Positions 13,161 to 20,153 of a stretch of 22,193 bases of DNA are shown in pieces. The position numbers were made by a program, and so were the translations under genes. Position 1 is the stretch's first letter. Every line of letters starts with the position of its first letter. This stretch comes from JBJSXF01 sp046086225 (GTDB taxonomy: Bacteria > Actinomycetota > Acidimicrobiia > IMCC26256 > PALSA-610): assembly GCA_046086225.1 (NCBI GenBank), contig JBJSXF010000118.1, positions 1-22,193 on the forward strand. Reading direction: 5' to 3'. The notes below the pieces were generated by a model. That model worked only from the letters and a program-made list of their open reading frames with translations, made no database searches and was not told where the DNA came from.

Positions 13161-14306
13161 TCAGGCGCCGGAGTCGCGAAGCTCGATCCGGCGGCCGCCG
13201 TCGACGAGCGCGAGCACGGCATCTCCGGTGAGGAGGCGGCGGATCGGCTCGCCGACCAGCTCGGCCCGCCAACCTTCGGCGAGTCGGCAGGGAGCCCCCT
13301 GCACGAGTCGGGAGAGGTCGGCCCGCGTGGCGAGCACGGCGGGCTCGAGGTCGAGCTCGGCGGCCCGCTCGGCGAGCCAGGCGCCGATCACGGTCACCGC
13401 CGGGCCGAGGGTGCGGTCGATCTTCTCGGCCTCGGGCAAGCGGAGGTCGCCGGACCCGAGGGCGAGCCCCGCGGCGACGGCGGCGAGCACCTCGTCGGCC
13501 TGCTGATCGCGCACCTTGCCGTCGACGCCCCGGATGCTCTGCAGATCGGCCCGGTCGCGGGGCGGCCGCTGCACGATTCCGGCCAGGGCGAGGTCGGAGA
13601 GCACGAAGCGGGGCGGGATGTCGAGCCGCTCCGCCGTTCGCTCGCGCCAGGCAGCCACCGCCTGGGCGACCCCCCGGGTCGAACCCCGGAACTGGCGAGC
13701 GCTCTTCATGCGCCACCAGGCCGTCTCGGCCTCCGGGCGACCACGCTCGCGCTGCCGCCGTTCCTCGCACTCGTCGAGCGCCCACTGGAGTCGACCGGCG
13801 GTCTCCAATCGGGCGATGAGCGCATCGTGGATGGCGAAGAGGTACTCGACGTCGGCGGCGGCGTACGCCCGCTGCTCGGGGCGGAGCGGGCGCCGGGTCC
13901 AGTCGGTCAGGCGGTCGCCCTTGGCGAGCTTGGCACCGGCGAGGCGCTCGGCGAGCGCGGCGAGGGACGGCGTGCCGAGGCCGACGAACCCGGCCGCGAC
14001 CTGGGTGTCGAAGAGCCGGCCCGGGCCGGTACCGCAGGCGCGCTCCAGGATCGCGAGGTCCTGGTCGGCCGCGTGGGCGACCATGCAGCCCGGTCCGGTG
14101 AGGAGCTCGGCGATCGGGGCGGGATCGACGGCGAGCGGATCGACGAGGCTCACCCCGGCCGGACCCGCGAGCTGGATCAGGGCGAGCCGGGGCCAATAGG
14201 TGCGCTCACCGTGGAACTCGGTGTCGATGGCGTAGCGGGGCTCGTCGCGCAGCTCGTCGATGCACGCGGCGAGCGCGGCGTCGGAGTCGATCCAGCGTGC
14301 GTCCAC
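13161..14306 (-). CDS. rnd: Ribonuclease D (3'-5' exoribonuclease with HRDC domain)
   Basis: This 381-aa DEDD exonuclease has all three motifs: Exo I DTE at 28-30 (AIDTEFHGERTYWPRLALIQ), Exo II HAADQD at 78-83, and Exo III Y148-x3-D152 (YAAADVEYL), the DEDDy type. An HRDC domain follows (about 200-275, with FVLSDLALAGI). RNase D trims 3' ends of tRNA and other stable RNAs with two metal ions. Length agrees with actinobacterial RNase D. The start is GTG 14306 with no Shine-Dalgarno; minus-strand TAGCAT (14320-14315) lies 8 nt upstream. It follows the LLM oxidoreductase gene on the same strand after 11 nt. Confidence 0.93.
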   Translation of the reverse strand: MDARWIDSDAALAACIDELRDEPRYAIDTEFHGERTYWPRLALIQLAGPAGVSLVDPLAVDPAPIAELLTGPGCMVAHAADQDLAILERACGTGPGRLFDTQVAAGFVGLGTPSLAALAERLAGAKLAKGDRLTDWTRRPLRPEQRAYAAADVEYLFAIHDALIARLETAGRLQWALDECEERRQRERGRPEAETAWWRMKSARQFRGSTRGVAQAVAAWRERTAERLDIPPRFVLSDLALAGIVQRPPRDRADLQSIRGVDGKVRDQQADEVLAAVAAGLALGSGDLRLPEAEKIDRTLGPAVTVIGAWLAERAAELDLEPAVLATRADLSRLVQGAPCRLAEGWRAELVGEPIRRLLTGDAVLALVDGGRRIELRDSGA

Positions 14307-14314
14307 GACGGGCG

Positions 14315-14320
14315 ATGCTA
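14315..14320 (-). promoter_or_regulatory. -10-like TAGCAT that contains the upstream gene's stop codon
   Basis: On the minus strand TAGCAT ends 8 nt before the RNase D GTG. Its first three bases (TAG, 14320-14318) are the stop codon of the LLM oxidoreductase gene. Confidence 0.4.
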
Positions 14321-15223
14321 CGCGAGCGCGGCGCGGACGGCGGCCAGGCGGGCGTACGACGCGAGCACCTCGTCCTGCTCATCGGCGAGGTGGCGCACGA
14401 TCACCGCATCGCATCCGGTCGCGCCGAGGGCGGCGAACGTCTCGGTGACCTCGGCCGGACCGCCGGTGACGAGGGCGACCGGGTCGAACCCGCGGTAGCC
14501 GCGTGCGATGACGGGATCGGCCACGCGCGCTGCGTCGGCGGGGTCGACTCCGACGTGGACATCGCGGCGGACGGCGATCCGGCCCACCGGACGACCGTGC
14601 CGGGCGCAGGCCTCGCGGTAGCGGTCGACGAGGACCGGCACCTCGGCCGGGGTCGCCTCGGGTCCGATGAGGAAGCCGTCCCCGAGCCGGGCGGCCCGGT
14701 CGACGCCCGGCGCGGCGGCGGCACCGATCCAGACGGTGAGCGGCTCGGTCGGCACCGGCGCGATCCGGGCCCGGTCGATCGCCCACGGCTTGGTGCGGGT
14801 GACCTCCTCGCCGGCGCAGAGGCGCCGGATGACGTCGAGCGCGGCCTCGAAACGGGGCACCCGCTCCGCCTCCGAGGTGCCGAAGGCCCCGAACTGATCG
14901 GCGCCGCCTCCGATCGCACACTGCAGCACGAACGGGCCGCGGGCGATCGCGGCGAGCGTTCCGATCTGCTCGGCGACGAGGACCGGATGCCACAGGGGCA
15001 GCAGGAACAGCGCGCCCGCCGGCCGCTCGTCCCACTCGGCGAGCACCCGGCCGAGGATCGCCACGTTCTGGTAGTAGGGCACCGGGACGTTGTGGTGGTC
15101 GCCGACGAACAGGCTGTCGAGCCCGGCCGCGGCTGCGGCCCGGGCCCGCTCGACCATCCACCGGGCACCGGTGCGGGCGTCGGGGGGCAGGTAGCCGCTG
15201 CGCAGTGACGTTCCGATCTCCAC
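14318..15223 (-). CDS. LLM class F420-dependent oxidoreductase (luciferase-like)
   Basis: This 301-aa protein is a bacterial-luciferase-like TIM barrel. The start VEIGTSLRSGYLPPDARTGARWMVERARAAAAAGLDSLFVGDHHN is typical of actinobacterial LLM-class F420-dependent oxidoreductases, with the HH pair of the active-site loop. QCAIGGGADQFGAFG and VWIGAAAAPGVDRAARLGDGF are further cofactor-pocket segments. The reaction is hydride transfer with F420 or FMN; F420 is inferred from the subfamily. GTG 15223 is preferred because the family begins at this strand and GAGGCT lies 8 nt upstream; ATG 15247, eight codons upstream, is an alternative. The frame is open further but overlaps the divergent VOC gene. 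Substrate unknown. Confidence 0.88.
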   Translation of the reverse strand: MEIGTSLRSGYLPPDARTGARWMVERARAAAAAGLDSLFVGDHHNVPVPYYQNVAILGRVLAEWDERPAGALFLLPLWHPVLVAEQIGTLAAIARGPFVLQCAIGGGADQFGAFGTSEAERVPRFEAALDVIRRLCAGEEVTRTKPWAIDRARIAPVPTEPLTVWIGAAAAPGVDRAARLGDGFLIGPEATPAEVPVLVDRYREACARHGRPVGRIAVRRDVHVGVDPADAARVADPVIARGYRGFDPVALVTGGPAEVTETFAALGATGCDAVIVRHLADEQDEVLASYARLAAVRAALA

Positions 15224-15231
15224 GGAGCGAC

Positions 15232-15247
15232 AGCCTCGCGCGATCAT
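15232..15247. promoter_or_regulatory. Divergent -10-like elements of the LLM and VOC genes
   Basis: Minus-strand GAGGCT (15237-15232) ends 8 nt before GTG 15223 and plus-strand GATCAT (15242-15247) ends 6 nt before GTG 15254; both are NANNNT matches without the first T. The start codons are only 30 bp apart. GATCA (15242-15246) is mirrored by TGATC (15262-15266), a possible operator with 20-bp spacing. Confidence 0.35.
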
Positions 15248-15253
15248 CGGGCG

Positions 15254-15754
15254 GTGACGGTTGATCTCGACGCCTTGGCCGCCCGGCGGAGGGAGTGGCG
15301 ACGGCGGCACCTCCGACCGGGGGCGCCGACGAACGGACGGGGCGTGCACCACCTCGCCCTGATCTGCGCCGACCCCGAGCGCACTATCCGCTTCTACCAG
15401 GATCTCCTCGGCTTCCCGCTCGTCGAGCTCTTCGAGAACCGCGACTACCCCGGCTCGACCCACTTCTTCTTCGACATCGGGGCCGGGAACCTGCTCGCGT
15501 TCTTCGACTTCCCGGGCCTCGGGCTCGATCCCGTGCCCGAGGGTCTCGGCGGGGTGCAGCACGTCGCCATCTCGGTCGAGCCCGAGACGTTCGTCGGGCT
15601 GAAGGCGCAGCTCACTGCGGCGGGAATCGAATACGGCGGTCCCGACCGGGCGGCCGAGTCGGTCTACTTCCGCGATCCCGACGGCATCCAGGTCGAGCTC
15701 ATCCGGCAGCCGCTCATGGAGATGCCGGAGAGCGCGCCGACCGAGACCGACTGA
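15254..15754 (+). CDS. VOC family protein (glyoxalase/dioxygenase fold)
   Basis: This 166-aa protein has two paired beta-alpha-beta-beta-beta modules of the vicinal oxygen chelate superfamily. The first begins VHHLALICADPERTIRFYQDLLGF (His32/His33) and the second VQHVAISVEP (His103), ending FRDPDGIQVELI (Glu148). The His/Glu pattern is consistent with a metal site. A basic 25-residue N-terminal tail (RRREWRRRHLRPG) precedes the fold. Such proteins may be glyoxalases, ring-cleavage dioxygenases, epimerases or resistance proteins; the specific reaction is not readable. GTG 15254 has no Shine-Dalgarno and GATCAT 6 nt upstream. It is convergent with CcdA. Confidence 0.85.
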   Translation: MTVDLDALAARRREWRRRHLRPGAPTNGRGVHHLALICADPERTIRFYQDLLGFPLVELFENRDYPGSTHFFFDIGAGNLLAFFDFPGLGLDPVPEGLGGVQHVAISVEPETFVGLKAQLTAAGIEYGGPDRAAESVYFRDPDGIQVELIRQPLMEMPESAPTETD

Positions 15755-15774
15755 GCGCCGGTCAACCGAGGCGC
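15755..15774. terminator. Hairpin between convergent VOC and CcdA genes
   Basis: GCGCCGGT (15755-15762) can pair with ACC (15765-15767) and GGCGC (15770-15774) with a GA bulge. It begins right after the VOC stop codon and covers the CcdA stop. No T-tract is visible, so only the stem and location support a terminator. Confidence 0.35.
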
Positions 15775-16541
15775 ACGATCCAGTCGAGCCGGAGGTCGAC
15801 GAGCCACTGCTGCAGGGTGACCGTCACGCGCGACAGGCTGTCGGTGAGCAGCACGAGGCCGAAGCCGCCGATGATCGCGGCCGAGACGCCGACGACAACC
15901 GGTGAGTGCCGGCGGAACCAGGCGAGTCCGCCGGTCACGCGCCCGAGCGCGAGCCCGCTCACGAGGAAGGGCACCCCGAGCCCCAGCGCGTAGACGGCGA
16001 GGAGCGTGCCCCCGGACCAGATCCGGTCGCGGGTCGCGGCGATGCCGAGGATCGAGCCGAGGACCGGTCCGATGCACGGCGACCAGCCGAACCCGAACGC
16101 TGCGCCGATGACGAACGGTGCGGCCGCGCCCAGCCGACCGGGTCGGGGGTGGAAGCGGCGTTCCTGGTAGAGCCACGGCGCCCGCACGGTGAGCGAGCCG
16201 ATCATGAAGATCGCCAGCCCGACCATCACGGCCCCCGAGACCCGGGTGAGGAGCACCTGGTGCTCGCGCAAGGTGCGGCCGAATGCCGAGGCGGTGAGGC
16301 CGAGGGCGACGAAGACCACCCCGAATCCGGCGACGAAGAGTGCCGTCGTTGCCGCGATCCGGCGCGCGTGCTCCCGTCGTCCGGCGGCGAGATCGGCGAC
16401 GTCGAGTCCGGTCACCATCGACAGGTAGGCGGGCACCATCGGGAGCACGCAGGGCGACAGGAACGAGACCAGTCCGCCGCCGAACGCCGCGAGGTAGGCG
16501 AGCCCGTCGACGTCGGTGATCCGGGAGCCGAGGGCGAGCAC
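15762..16541 (-). CDS. ccdA: Cytochrome c biogenesis protein CcdA (thiol-disulfide transporter)
   Basis: This 259-aa protein is a six-helix membrane protein of the CcdA/DsbD-transmembrane family. The two redox cysteines sit in the hallmark segments SFLSPCVLPMVPAYL (Cys31) and FGWSPCIGPVLG (Cys156). It passes reducing equivalents from cytoplasmic thioredoxin across the membrane, for cytochrome c maturation or extracellular thiol repair. GTG 16541 is chosen because it places the first helix normally and CACAAT lies 5 nt upstream; the frame stays open to GTG 16652 but that extension is hydrophilic, Pro/Arg-rich and not family-like. No ResB/ResC or thioredoxin-like partner follows here. Confidence 0.92.
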   Translation of the reverse strand: MLALGSRITDVDGLAYLAAFGGGLVSFLSPCVLPMVPAYLSMVTGLDVADLAAGRREHARRIAATTALFVAGFGVVFVALGLTASAFGRTLREHQVLLTRVSGAVMVGLAIFMIGSLTVRAPWLYQERRFHPRPGRLGAAAPFVIGAAFGFGWSPCIGPVLGSILGIAATRDRIWSGGTLLAVYALGLGVPFLVSGLALGRVTGGLAWFRRHSPVVVGVSAAIIGGFGLVLLTDSLSRVTVTLQQWLVDLRLDWIVRLG

Positions 16542-16546
16542 ATCCC

Positions 16547-16552
16547 ATTGTG
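16547..16552 (-). promoter_or_regulatory. -10-like element CACAAT for ccdA
   Basis: Minus-strand CACAAT ends 5 nt before GTG 16541. The rest of the 126-bp gap to the divergent SDR (16542-16667) holds GTGCGG repeats around 16599-16620 and nothing else I can name. Confidence 0.35.
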
Positions 16553-16653
16553 CGTGATGGTGCGGGTCCGCTCGGAGCCGGGGGCGAGTCGGGCCGCCCG
16601 GTGCGGGTGCGGTGCGGGGCCGGTGCCCGAGTCCCGAGAGGAGCGGGTTCACC

Positions 16654-16659
16654 TAGGCT
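16654..16659 (+). promoter_or_regulatory. -10-like element TAGGCT for the SDR at 16668
   Basis: TAGGCT ends 8 nt before GTG 16668. As at 9836, it is part of a CCTAGG palindrome, but the minus-strand reading (TAGGTG) lacks the final T, so only one direction is supported. Confidence 0.45.
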
Positions 16660-16667
16660 CCGCCGCC

Positions 16668-17471
16668 GTGACCGGACCGAACGACCTCTTCGACCTCTCC
16701 GGCCGGATCGCGGTGCTCACGGGCGTCGCGAGCGGCATCGGACAGGCCACCGCCCACATGCTCGCCTCGGCGGGCGCCACGATCGTCGGCGGTGACGTCG
16801 ACGAGGCCGGCGCCCGGGCGACCGCCGATGCCATCGTCGCCGCGGGCGGTACCGCCCGGGCCGTGCGCACCGACGTCACCCGTCGGGCCGACATCGACGC
16901 GCTCGTCGACGGCGCGGCCGCCGAGTTCGGTCGGGTCGACATCATGGGCAACATCGCCGGGGTGCCCCACAACCGGCTCGTGGCGGACTGCACCGACGAG
17001 GAGTTCGAGCGGATCCTCGCCATCAACCTGAAGAGCGTGTTCTACGGCTGCCAGGCGGCGATCCGGCACATGGTCCCGCAGGGTTCGGGCAACATCGTCA
17101 ACATCTCGTCGGGTGCGATCGACACCCCGGCCCCGACCCTCGCCTGCTACGGCATGACGAAGGCGGCGGTCGCGATGCTCACGAAGACGCTGGCCACCGA
17201 GGTCGGCCGATCCGGGATCCGGGTCAACGCGATCGCGCCGGGGATGATCCTCACCAACTTCTCACGACACAACTTCATCGACGCCGAGGGCAACGTCATC
17301 CCCGAGAAGCTCGAGCAATACCACAAGCGGTCGTCGGCGATGGCGCCCCTCGGGCGGGCCGGGGAGGCCGAGGACGTCGCCCGGACCTTCCTCTACCTCG
17401 TGTCCGGTGCGGCGGCCTTCGTGACCGGTCAGATCGAGCGCCCCAACGGCGGCGTCTCGATGCCCTGGTAA
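16668..17471 (+). CDS. Short-chain dehydrogenase/reductase (classical SDR)
   Basis: This 267-aa classical SDR is complete: TGVASGIG (18-25), an NIAG motif in place of NNAG (95-98), Ser148 in NISSGA, Tyr161-x3-Lys165 (YGMTK), and the substrate-loop start IAPGMILTNF. Asp43 at the end of strand 2 (GGDVDEA) predicts NAD(H) preference. Likely an alcohol, 3-hydroxyacyl or hydroxysteroid dehydrogenase; the substrate is not readable. GTG 16668 has no Shine-Dalgarno and TAGGCT 8 nt upstream. It stands alone, divergent from ccdA and convergent with the carboxypeptidase gene. Its stop codon lies in the palindrome AAACCGGTTT region (17470-17479). Confidence 0.93.
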   Translation: MTGPNDLFDLSGRIAVLTGVASGIGQATAHMLASAGATIVGGDVDEAGARATADAIVAAGGTARAVRTDVTRRADIDALVDGAAAEFGRVDIMGNIAGVPHNRLVADCTDEEFERILAINLKSVFYGCQAAIRHMVPQGSGNIVNISSGAIDTPAPTLACYGMTKAAVAMLTKTLATEVGRSGIRVNAIAPGMILTNFSRHNFIDAEGNVIPEKLEQYHKRSSAMAPLGRAGEAEDVARTFLYLVSGAAAFVTGQIERPNGGVSMPW

Positions 17472-17490
17472 ACCGGTTTCCCGCCGGCCG

Positions 17491-17504
17491 CGCCGCGGAC
17501 GGCG
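17491..17504. terminator. Hairpin between convergent SDR and carboxypeptidase genes
   Basis: CGCCG (17491-17495) and CGGCG (17500-17504) flank CGGA, extended by a possible G-T pair, and are followed on the plus strand by TTGCTC. It is 20 nt after the SDR stop. A short, GC-rich terminator candidate without a T-run. Confidence 0.3.
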
Positions 17505-17523
17505 TTGCTCGGCGTTCGTCGGC

Positions 17524-18888
17524 TCAGCGGTCGTCGGTGTCGTCGAGGCCGAGGCGTCGGACCCGCACCGTCGAGTCGAGCGGTGGACCGTTCCGACTGC
17601 CCGGTCGGTAGCGGCCGTCGACCACGGGTAACCCGCCGCTGCGCATCGCGGCATCCCGGCGCCGCCGTGCGGCGAGGCGCGCCGCCCGCTGCCGCTTGAC
17701 CGCCCGTCGGCGCAGCACGAACGCGGCGGCGAGCAGGAGCAGCACGACGATCAGCAGGATCTGCAGCACGGGCGATCCGTTTCCGTCGCCCGCCCGCACC
17801 CGCGTGACCCGCACCTCCGACGGCGGTGAGGAGAGCTCGAACGAGGTGGGCACCGGCGAGGTGACCGTCGTGGTCGGCCCGGCGGTGGCCCCGCCGAGGG
17901 CGGCGAAGCCGCTTCGCTGCGCCAGGCGGACCGCGTAGGGGGAGACGGTCGGCTCAGGGAGCTTGGGTGCCCCCGCGACCGGCCGGGTCGCGAATCCGGC
18001 GTCGAGGAGCGCCGTGGCTTCCTGCCAGCCCGAGGTGATTGCCCCGAGCAGCACCACGATGAGGGTGCGACCGTCCCGGGTAGCGGCGGCGACGAGGGTG
18101 TGCTGGGCCCGGTTGGTGAACCCGGTCTTCAGGCCGATGGCACCCGGGTACTCGGCGGCACCGCCCGGGAGCAGTTTGTTGGTATTCGTGAACGAGTGCG
18201 GGTCGCCGTCCGGGTCGGTGAATTCGTAGGAGTGCATCCCGACCCACCGGGCCAGGGCGGGCACGGTGAGTACGTTGCGGGCCGCGATCGCGAGGTCGTA
18301 GGCACTCATGCGCGGTCCGCCCCGGAACGATCCCGGAGTGTCGAGTCCCGAAGGGTCGGCGAAGGTGCTGTCGGTCATGCCGAGTCGGGCCGCCGTCTCG
18401 CTCGCGGTCCGGGCGAAGCCCTCGAGCGAACCGCCCCCTGCGGCCTCGCCGATGGCATAGGCCGCATCGTTGGCCGACACCATGAGGAGCGCCGCGAGCA
18501 TCTGGGGGAGTGGCCACCGGCTGCCCTCCGAGAACCCGATCTTGTTGGGCTCGACTGCGGCGGCGCGCGCGCTCACCGTCACGTTCCTGCCGGGCGCGAG
18601 ACGCTCGGTGGCCACGAGAGCGGTCATCAGCTTCGATGTGCTCGCCGGGGGCCGGGCCTCGTGGAAGGCATCGCCGAGGAGGATCTCGCCCGTGTCGGCA
18701 TCGACGACGATCGACGCGGCGACCGGCAGGCCCTCGGGGAGGGCGGGGGCGGCCGAGGGCACCCGGCGGTCGGCGGCGGCGTCGGCGCGTCCGGCGGCTG
18801 CGGGCCGGACCGGGACCACGAGGGCCGCGAGCAGCACCGCAGCCACGCCGACGGCTGCCGTCAGACGGCCTCCGACTCGGTTGGGCAT
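17524..18888 (-). CDS. D-alanyl-D-alanine carboxypeptidase (penicillin-binding protein, S11 family)
   Basis: This 454-aa DD-carboxypeptidase trims the terminal D-Ala of peptidoglycan pentapeptides. A signal peptide spans about 1-32 (basic start, hydrophobic core, AAA before cleavage). The penicillin-binding motifs are Ser83-T-S-Lys86, Ser138-A-Asn140 and Lys254-T-G256. After a Pro/Thr/Ser-rich linker (about 335-355) a single membrane helix (about 374-392) is followed by a strongly basic cytoplasmic tail of some 60 residues (RRRAVKRQRAARLAARRRR). Gram-negative PBP5-type enzymes end in an amphipathic helix; the helix-plus-tail form is common in actinobacteria. ATG 18888 is chosen: the signal peptide starts there and TAGCGT lies 8 nt upstream. 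It is divergent from the aminotransferase gene. Confidence 0.93.
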   Translation of the reverse strand: MPNRVGGRLTAAVGVAAVLLAALVVPVRPAAAGRADAAADRRVPSAAPALPEGLPVAASIVVDADTGEILLGDAFHEARPPASTSKLMTALVATERLAPGRNVTVSARAAAVEPNKIGFSEGSRWPLPQMLAALLMVSANDAAYAIGEAAGGGSLEGFARTASETAARLGMTDSTFADPSGLDTPGSFRGGPRMSAYDLAIAARNVLTVPALARWVGMHSYEFTDPDGDPHSFTNTNKLLPGGAAEYPGAIGLKTGFTNRAQHTLVAAATRDGRTLIVVLLGAITSGWQEATALLDAGFATRPVAGAPKLPEPTVSPYAVRLAQRSGFAALGGATAGPTTTVTSPVPTSFELSSPPSEVRVTRVRAGDGNGSPVLQILLIVVLLLLAAAFVLRRRAVKRQRAARLAARRRRDAAMRSGGLPVVDGRYRPGSRNGPPLDSTVRVRRLGLDDTDDR

Positions 18889-18896
18889 GGACGAGG

Positions 18897-18902
18897 ACGC
18901 TA
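18897..18902 (-). promoter_or_regulatory. -10-like element TAGCGT for the carboxypeptidase gene
   Basis: Minus-strand TAGCGT ends 8 nt before ATG 18888. The divergent -10 candidate of the aminotransferase (18933-18938) is 30 bp away. Confidence 0.45.
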
Positions 18903-18932
18903 ATCGGATCGGGCTCGCATGCGGTGGCGTGC

Positions 18933-18938
18933 CACCAT
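18933..18938 (+). promoter_or_regulatory. -10-like element CACCAT for the aminotransferase
   Basis: CACCAT (NANNNT) ends 7 nt before GTG 18946. If used, it makes ATG 18937 part of the promoter rather than the start. Confidence 0.35.
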
Positions 18939-18945
18939 GGGGGAC

Positions 18946-20139
18946 GTGGAACGCATCTCGCGGCGGATCGCCGCCATCCAGGAGTCGGCAACCCTCGCCG
19001 TCGACGCCAAGGCGAAGGCGCTCGCCGCAGCGGGCGAGCACGTGATCGGCTTCGGGGCGGGTGAGCCCGACTTCCCGACGCCGGAGCACATCGTCGAGGC
19101 CGCCGCGGCGGCCTGTCACGACCCGCGCTACCACCGGTACTCGCCCACCCCCGGGCTCCCGGCGTTGCGCGAGGCGATCGCCGCGAAGACGGCCCGCGAT
19201 TCGGGCTTCACCTGTTCGCCCGGCCAGGTGGTCGTGACGAACGGCGGCAAGCACGCCGTCTTCAACGCATTCCAGGTGCTCTGCGATCCCGGCGACGAGA
19301 TCCTGCTCCCGGCGCCGTACTGGACGACCTACCCCGAGAGCATCGCCCTCGGCGGCGGCGTGCCGGTGGTGCTCCCCACCACCGAGGCGACCGGCTTCCG
19401 GGTCACGGTCGAGCAGCTCGAAGCGGCTGTCACCCCCCGCACGAAGGCGCTCGTGTTCGTGTCGCCGAGCAACCCCACGGGTGCCGTCTACCCGGCCGCC
19501 GAGATCGAGGCCATCGGGCGCTGGGCGGTCGAGCGGGGCATATGGGTGGTCACCGACGAGATCTACGAGCACCTCACCTACGGCGGCCACGAGCATGCCT
19601 CGATGCCGACCCTCGTGCCCGAGCTCGCCGACCGCTGCATCATCCTGAACGGTGTGGCCAAGACCTACGCGATGACCGGATGGCGAGTCGGGTGGATGAT
19701 CGGCCCGGCCGATGTGGTCGCCGCGGCGACCAACCTGCAGTCGCACGCGACCTCGAACGTCTCGAACGTGGCTCAGGTCGCCGCGCTCGCCGCGGTCGAA
19801 GGCTCGCTCGACGCGGTGGCGGAGATGCGAACCGCCTTCGCCCGGCGGGGCACGGTGATGCACGAGATGCTCTCGGCGATCCCCGGAGTCGGGTCGCGAG
19901 CGCCCGAAGGTGCCTTCTACTGCTTTCCGTCGTTCACGGGCGTGCTGGGCCGTGAGATCGCGGGCCGCACCCCGCAGACCTCGCTCGAGCTGTGCGAGCT
20001 CCTCCTCGACGAGGCCCGGGTCGCGGTCGTGCCCGGTGAGGCCTTCGGCGCCCCGGGGTACGCCCGGCTCTCGTTCGCCCTGGGTGACGACGACCTCGTC
20101 GAAGGTGTGCGCCGGATCGGCGCACTGCTCGGCGCCTGA
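18946..20139 (+). CDS. PLP-dependent class I aminotransferase (aspartate transaminase type)
   Basis: This 397-aa fold-type I aminotransferase starts with VERISRRIAAIQESATLAVDAKAKAL, the usual beginning of the actinobacterial/Thermus-type aspartate aminotransferase. Key segments: GAGEPDFPTPEHI, NGGKHAVFNAF, SPSNPTGAVYP, TDEIYEHLTYGG and the PLP lysine Lys239 in GVAKTYAMTGWRVGWM. It interconverts aspartate/2-oxoglutarate and oxaloacetate/glutamate, possibly with broader substrates. Three in-frame starts exist (ATG 18919, ATG 18937, GTG 18946). GTG 18946 fits the leaderless pattern (CACCAT, 7 nt) and family N-terminus. It is followed 14 nt later by serA, so the two may be co-expressed in amino-acid synthesis although serA has its own -10. 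Confidence 0.92.
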   Translation: MERISRRIAAIQESATLAVDAKAKALAAAGEHVIGFGAGEPDFPTPEHIVEAAAAACHDPRYHRYSPTPGLPALREAIAAKTARDSGFTCSPGQVVVTNGGKHAVFNAFQVLCDPGDEILLPAPYWTTYPESIALGGGVPVVLPTTEATGFRVTVEQLEAAVTPRTKALVFVSPSNPTGAVYPAAEIEAIGRWAVERGIWVVTDEIYEHLTYGGHEHASMPTLVPELADRCIILNGVAKTYAMTGWRVGWMIGPADVVAAATNLQSHATSNVSNVAQVAALAAVEGSLDAVAEMRTAFARRGTVMHEMLSAIPGVGSRAPEGAFYCFPSFTGVLGREIAGRTPQTSLELCELLLDEARVAVVPGEAFGAPGYARLSFALGDDDLVEGVRRIGALLGA

Positions 20140-20140
20140 C

Positions 20141-20146
20141 TACCGT
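20141..20146 (+). promoter_or_regulatory. -10-like element TACCGT for serA (leaderless)
   Basis: TACCGT begins 2 nt after the aminotransferase stop and ends 7 nt before ATG 20154. No Shine-Dalgarno is present, so serA may be read from its own leaderless transcript. Confidence 0.5.
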
Positions 20147-20153
20147 CCTCCCG

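Noticed and set aside
11875..14196. A 773-codon minus-strand open frame across FadE27-like and RNase D genes.
   Set aside because: It is a GC-driven shadow, Arg/Pro/Ala-rich and antisense or out of frame to two clearly homologous genes.
15248..15562. Upstream extension of the LLM oxidoreductase to 414 codons.
   Set aside because: It would lie antisense to the VOC gene and the extra sequence does not look like the family; GTG 15223 or ATG 15247 fit better.
17470..17479. AAACCGGTTT palindrome with the AACnnGTT core of a KstR-like steroid-regulator site.
   Set aside because: The flanking T and A of the KstR consensus (TnnAACnnGTTnnA) are absent, and it lies at the stop codon of the SDR, 45 bp inside a convergent gap, not in a promoter.
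18889..19863. Upstream extension of the carboxypeptidase to 779 codons.
   Set aside because: The signal peptide begins at 18888; the extension is an antisense shadow of the aminotransferase.
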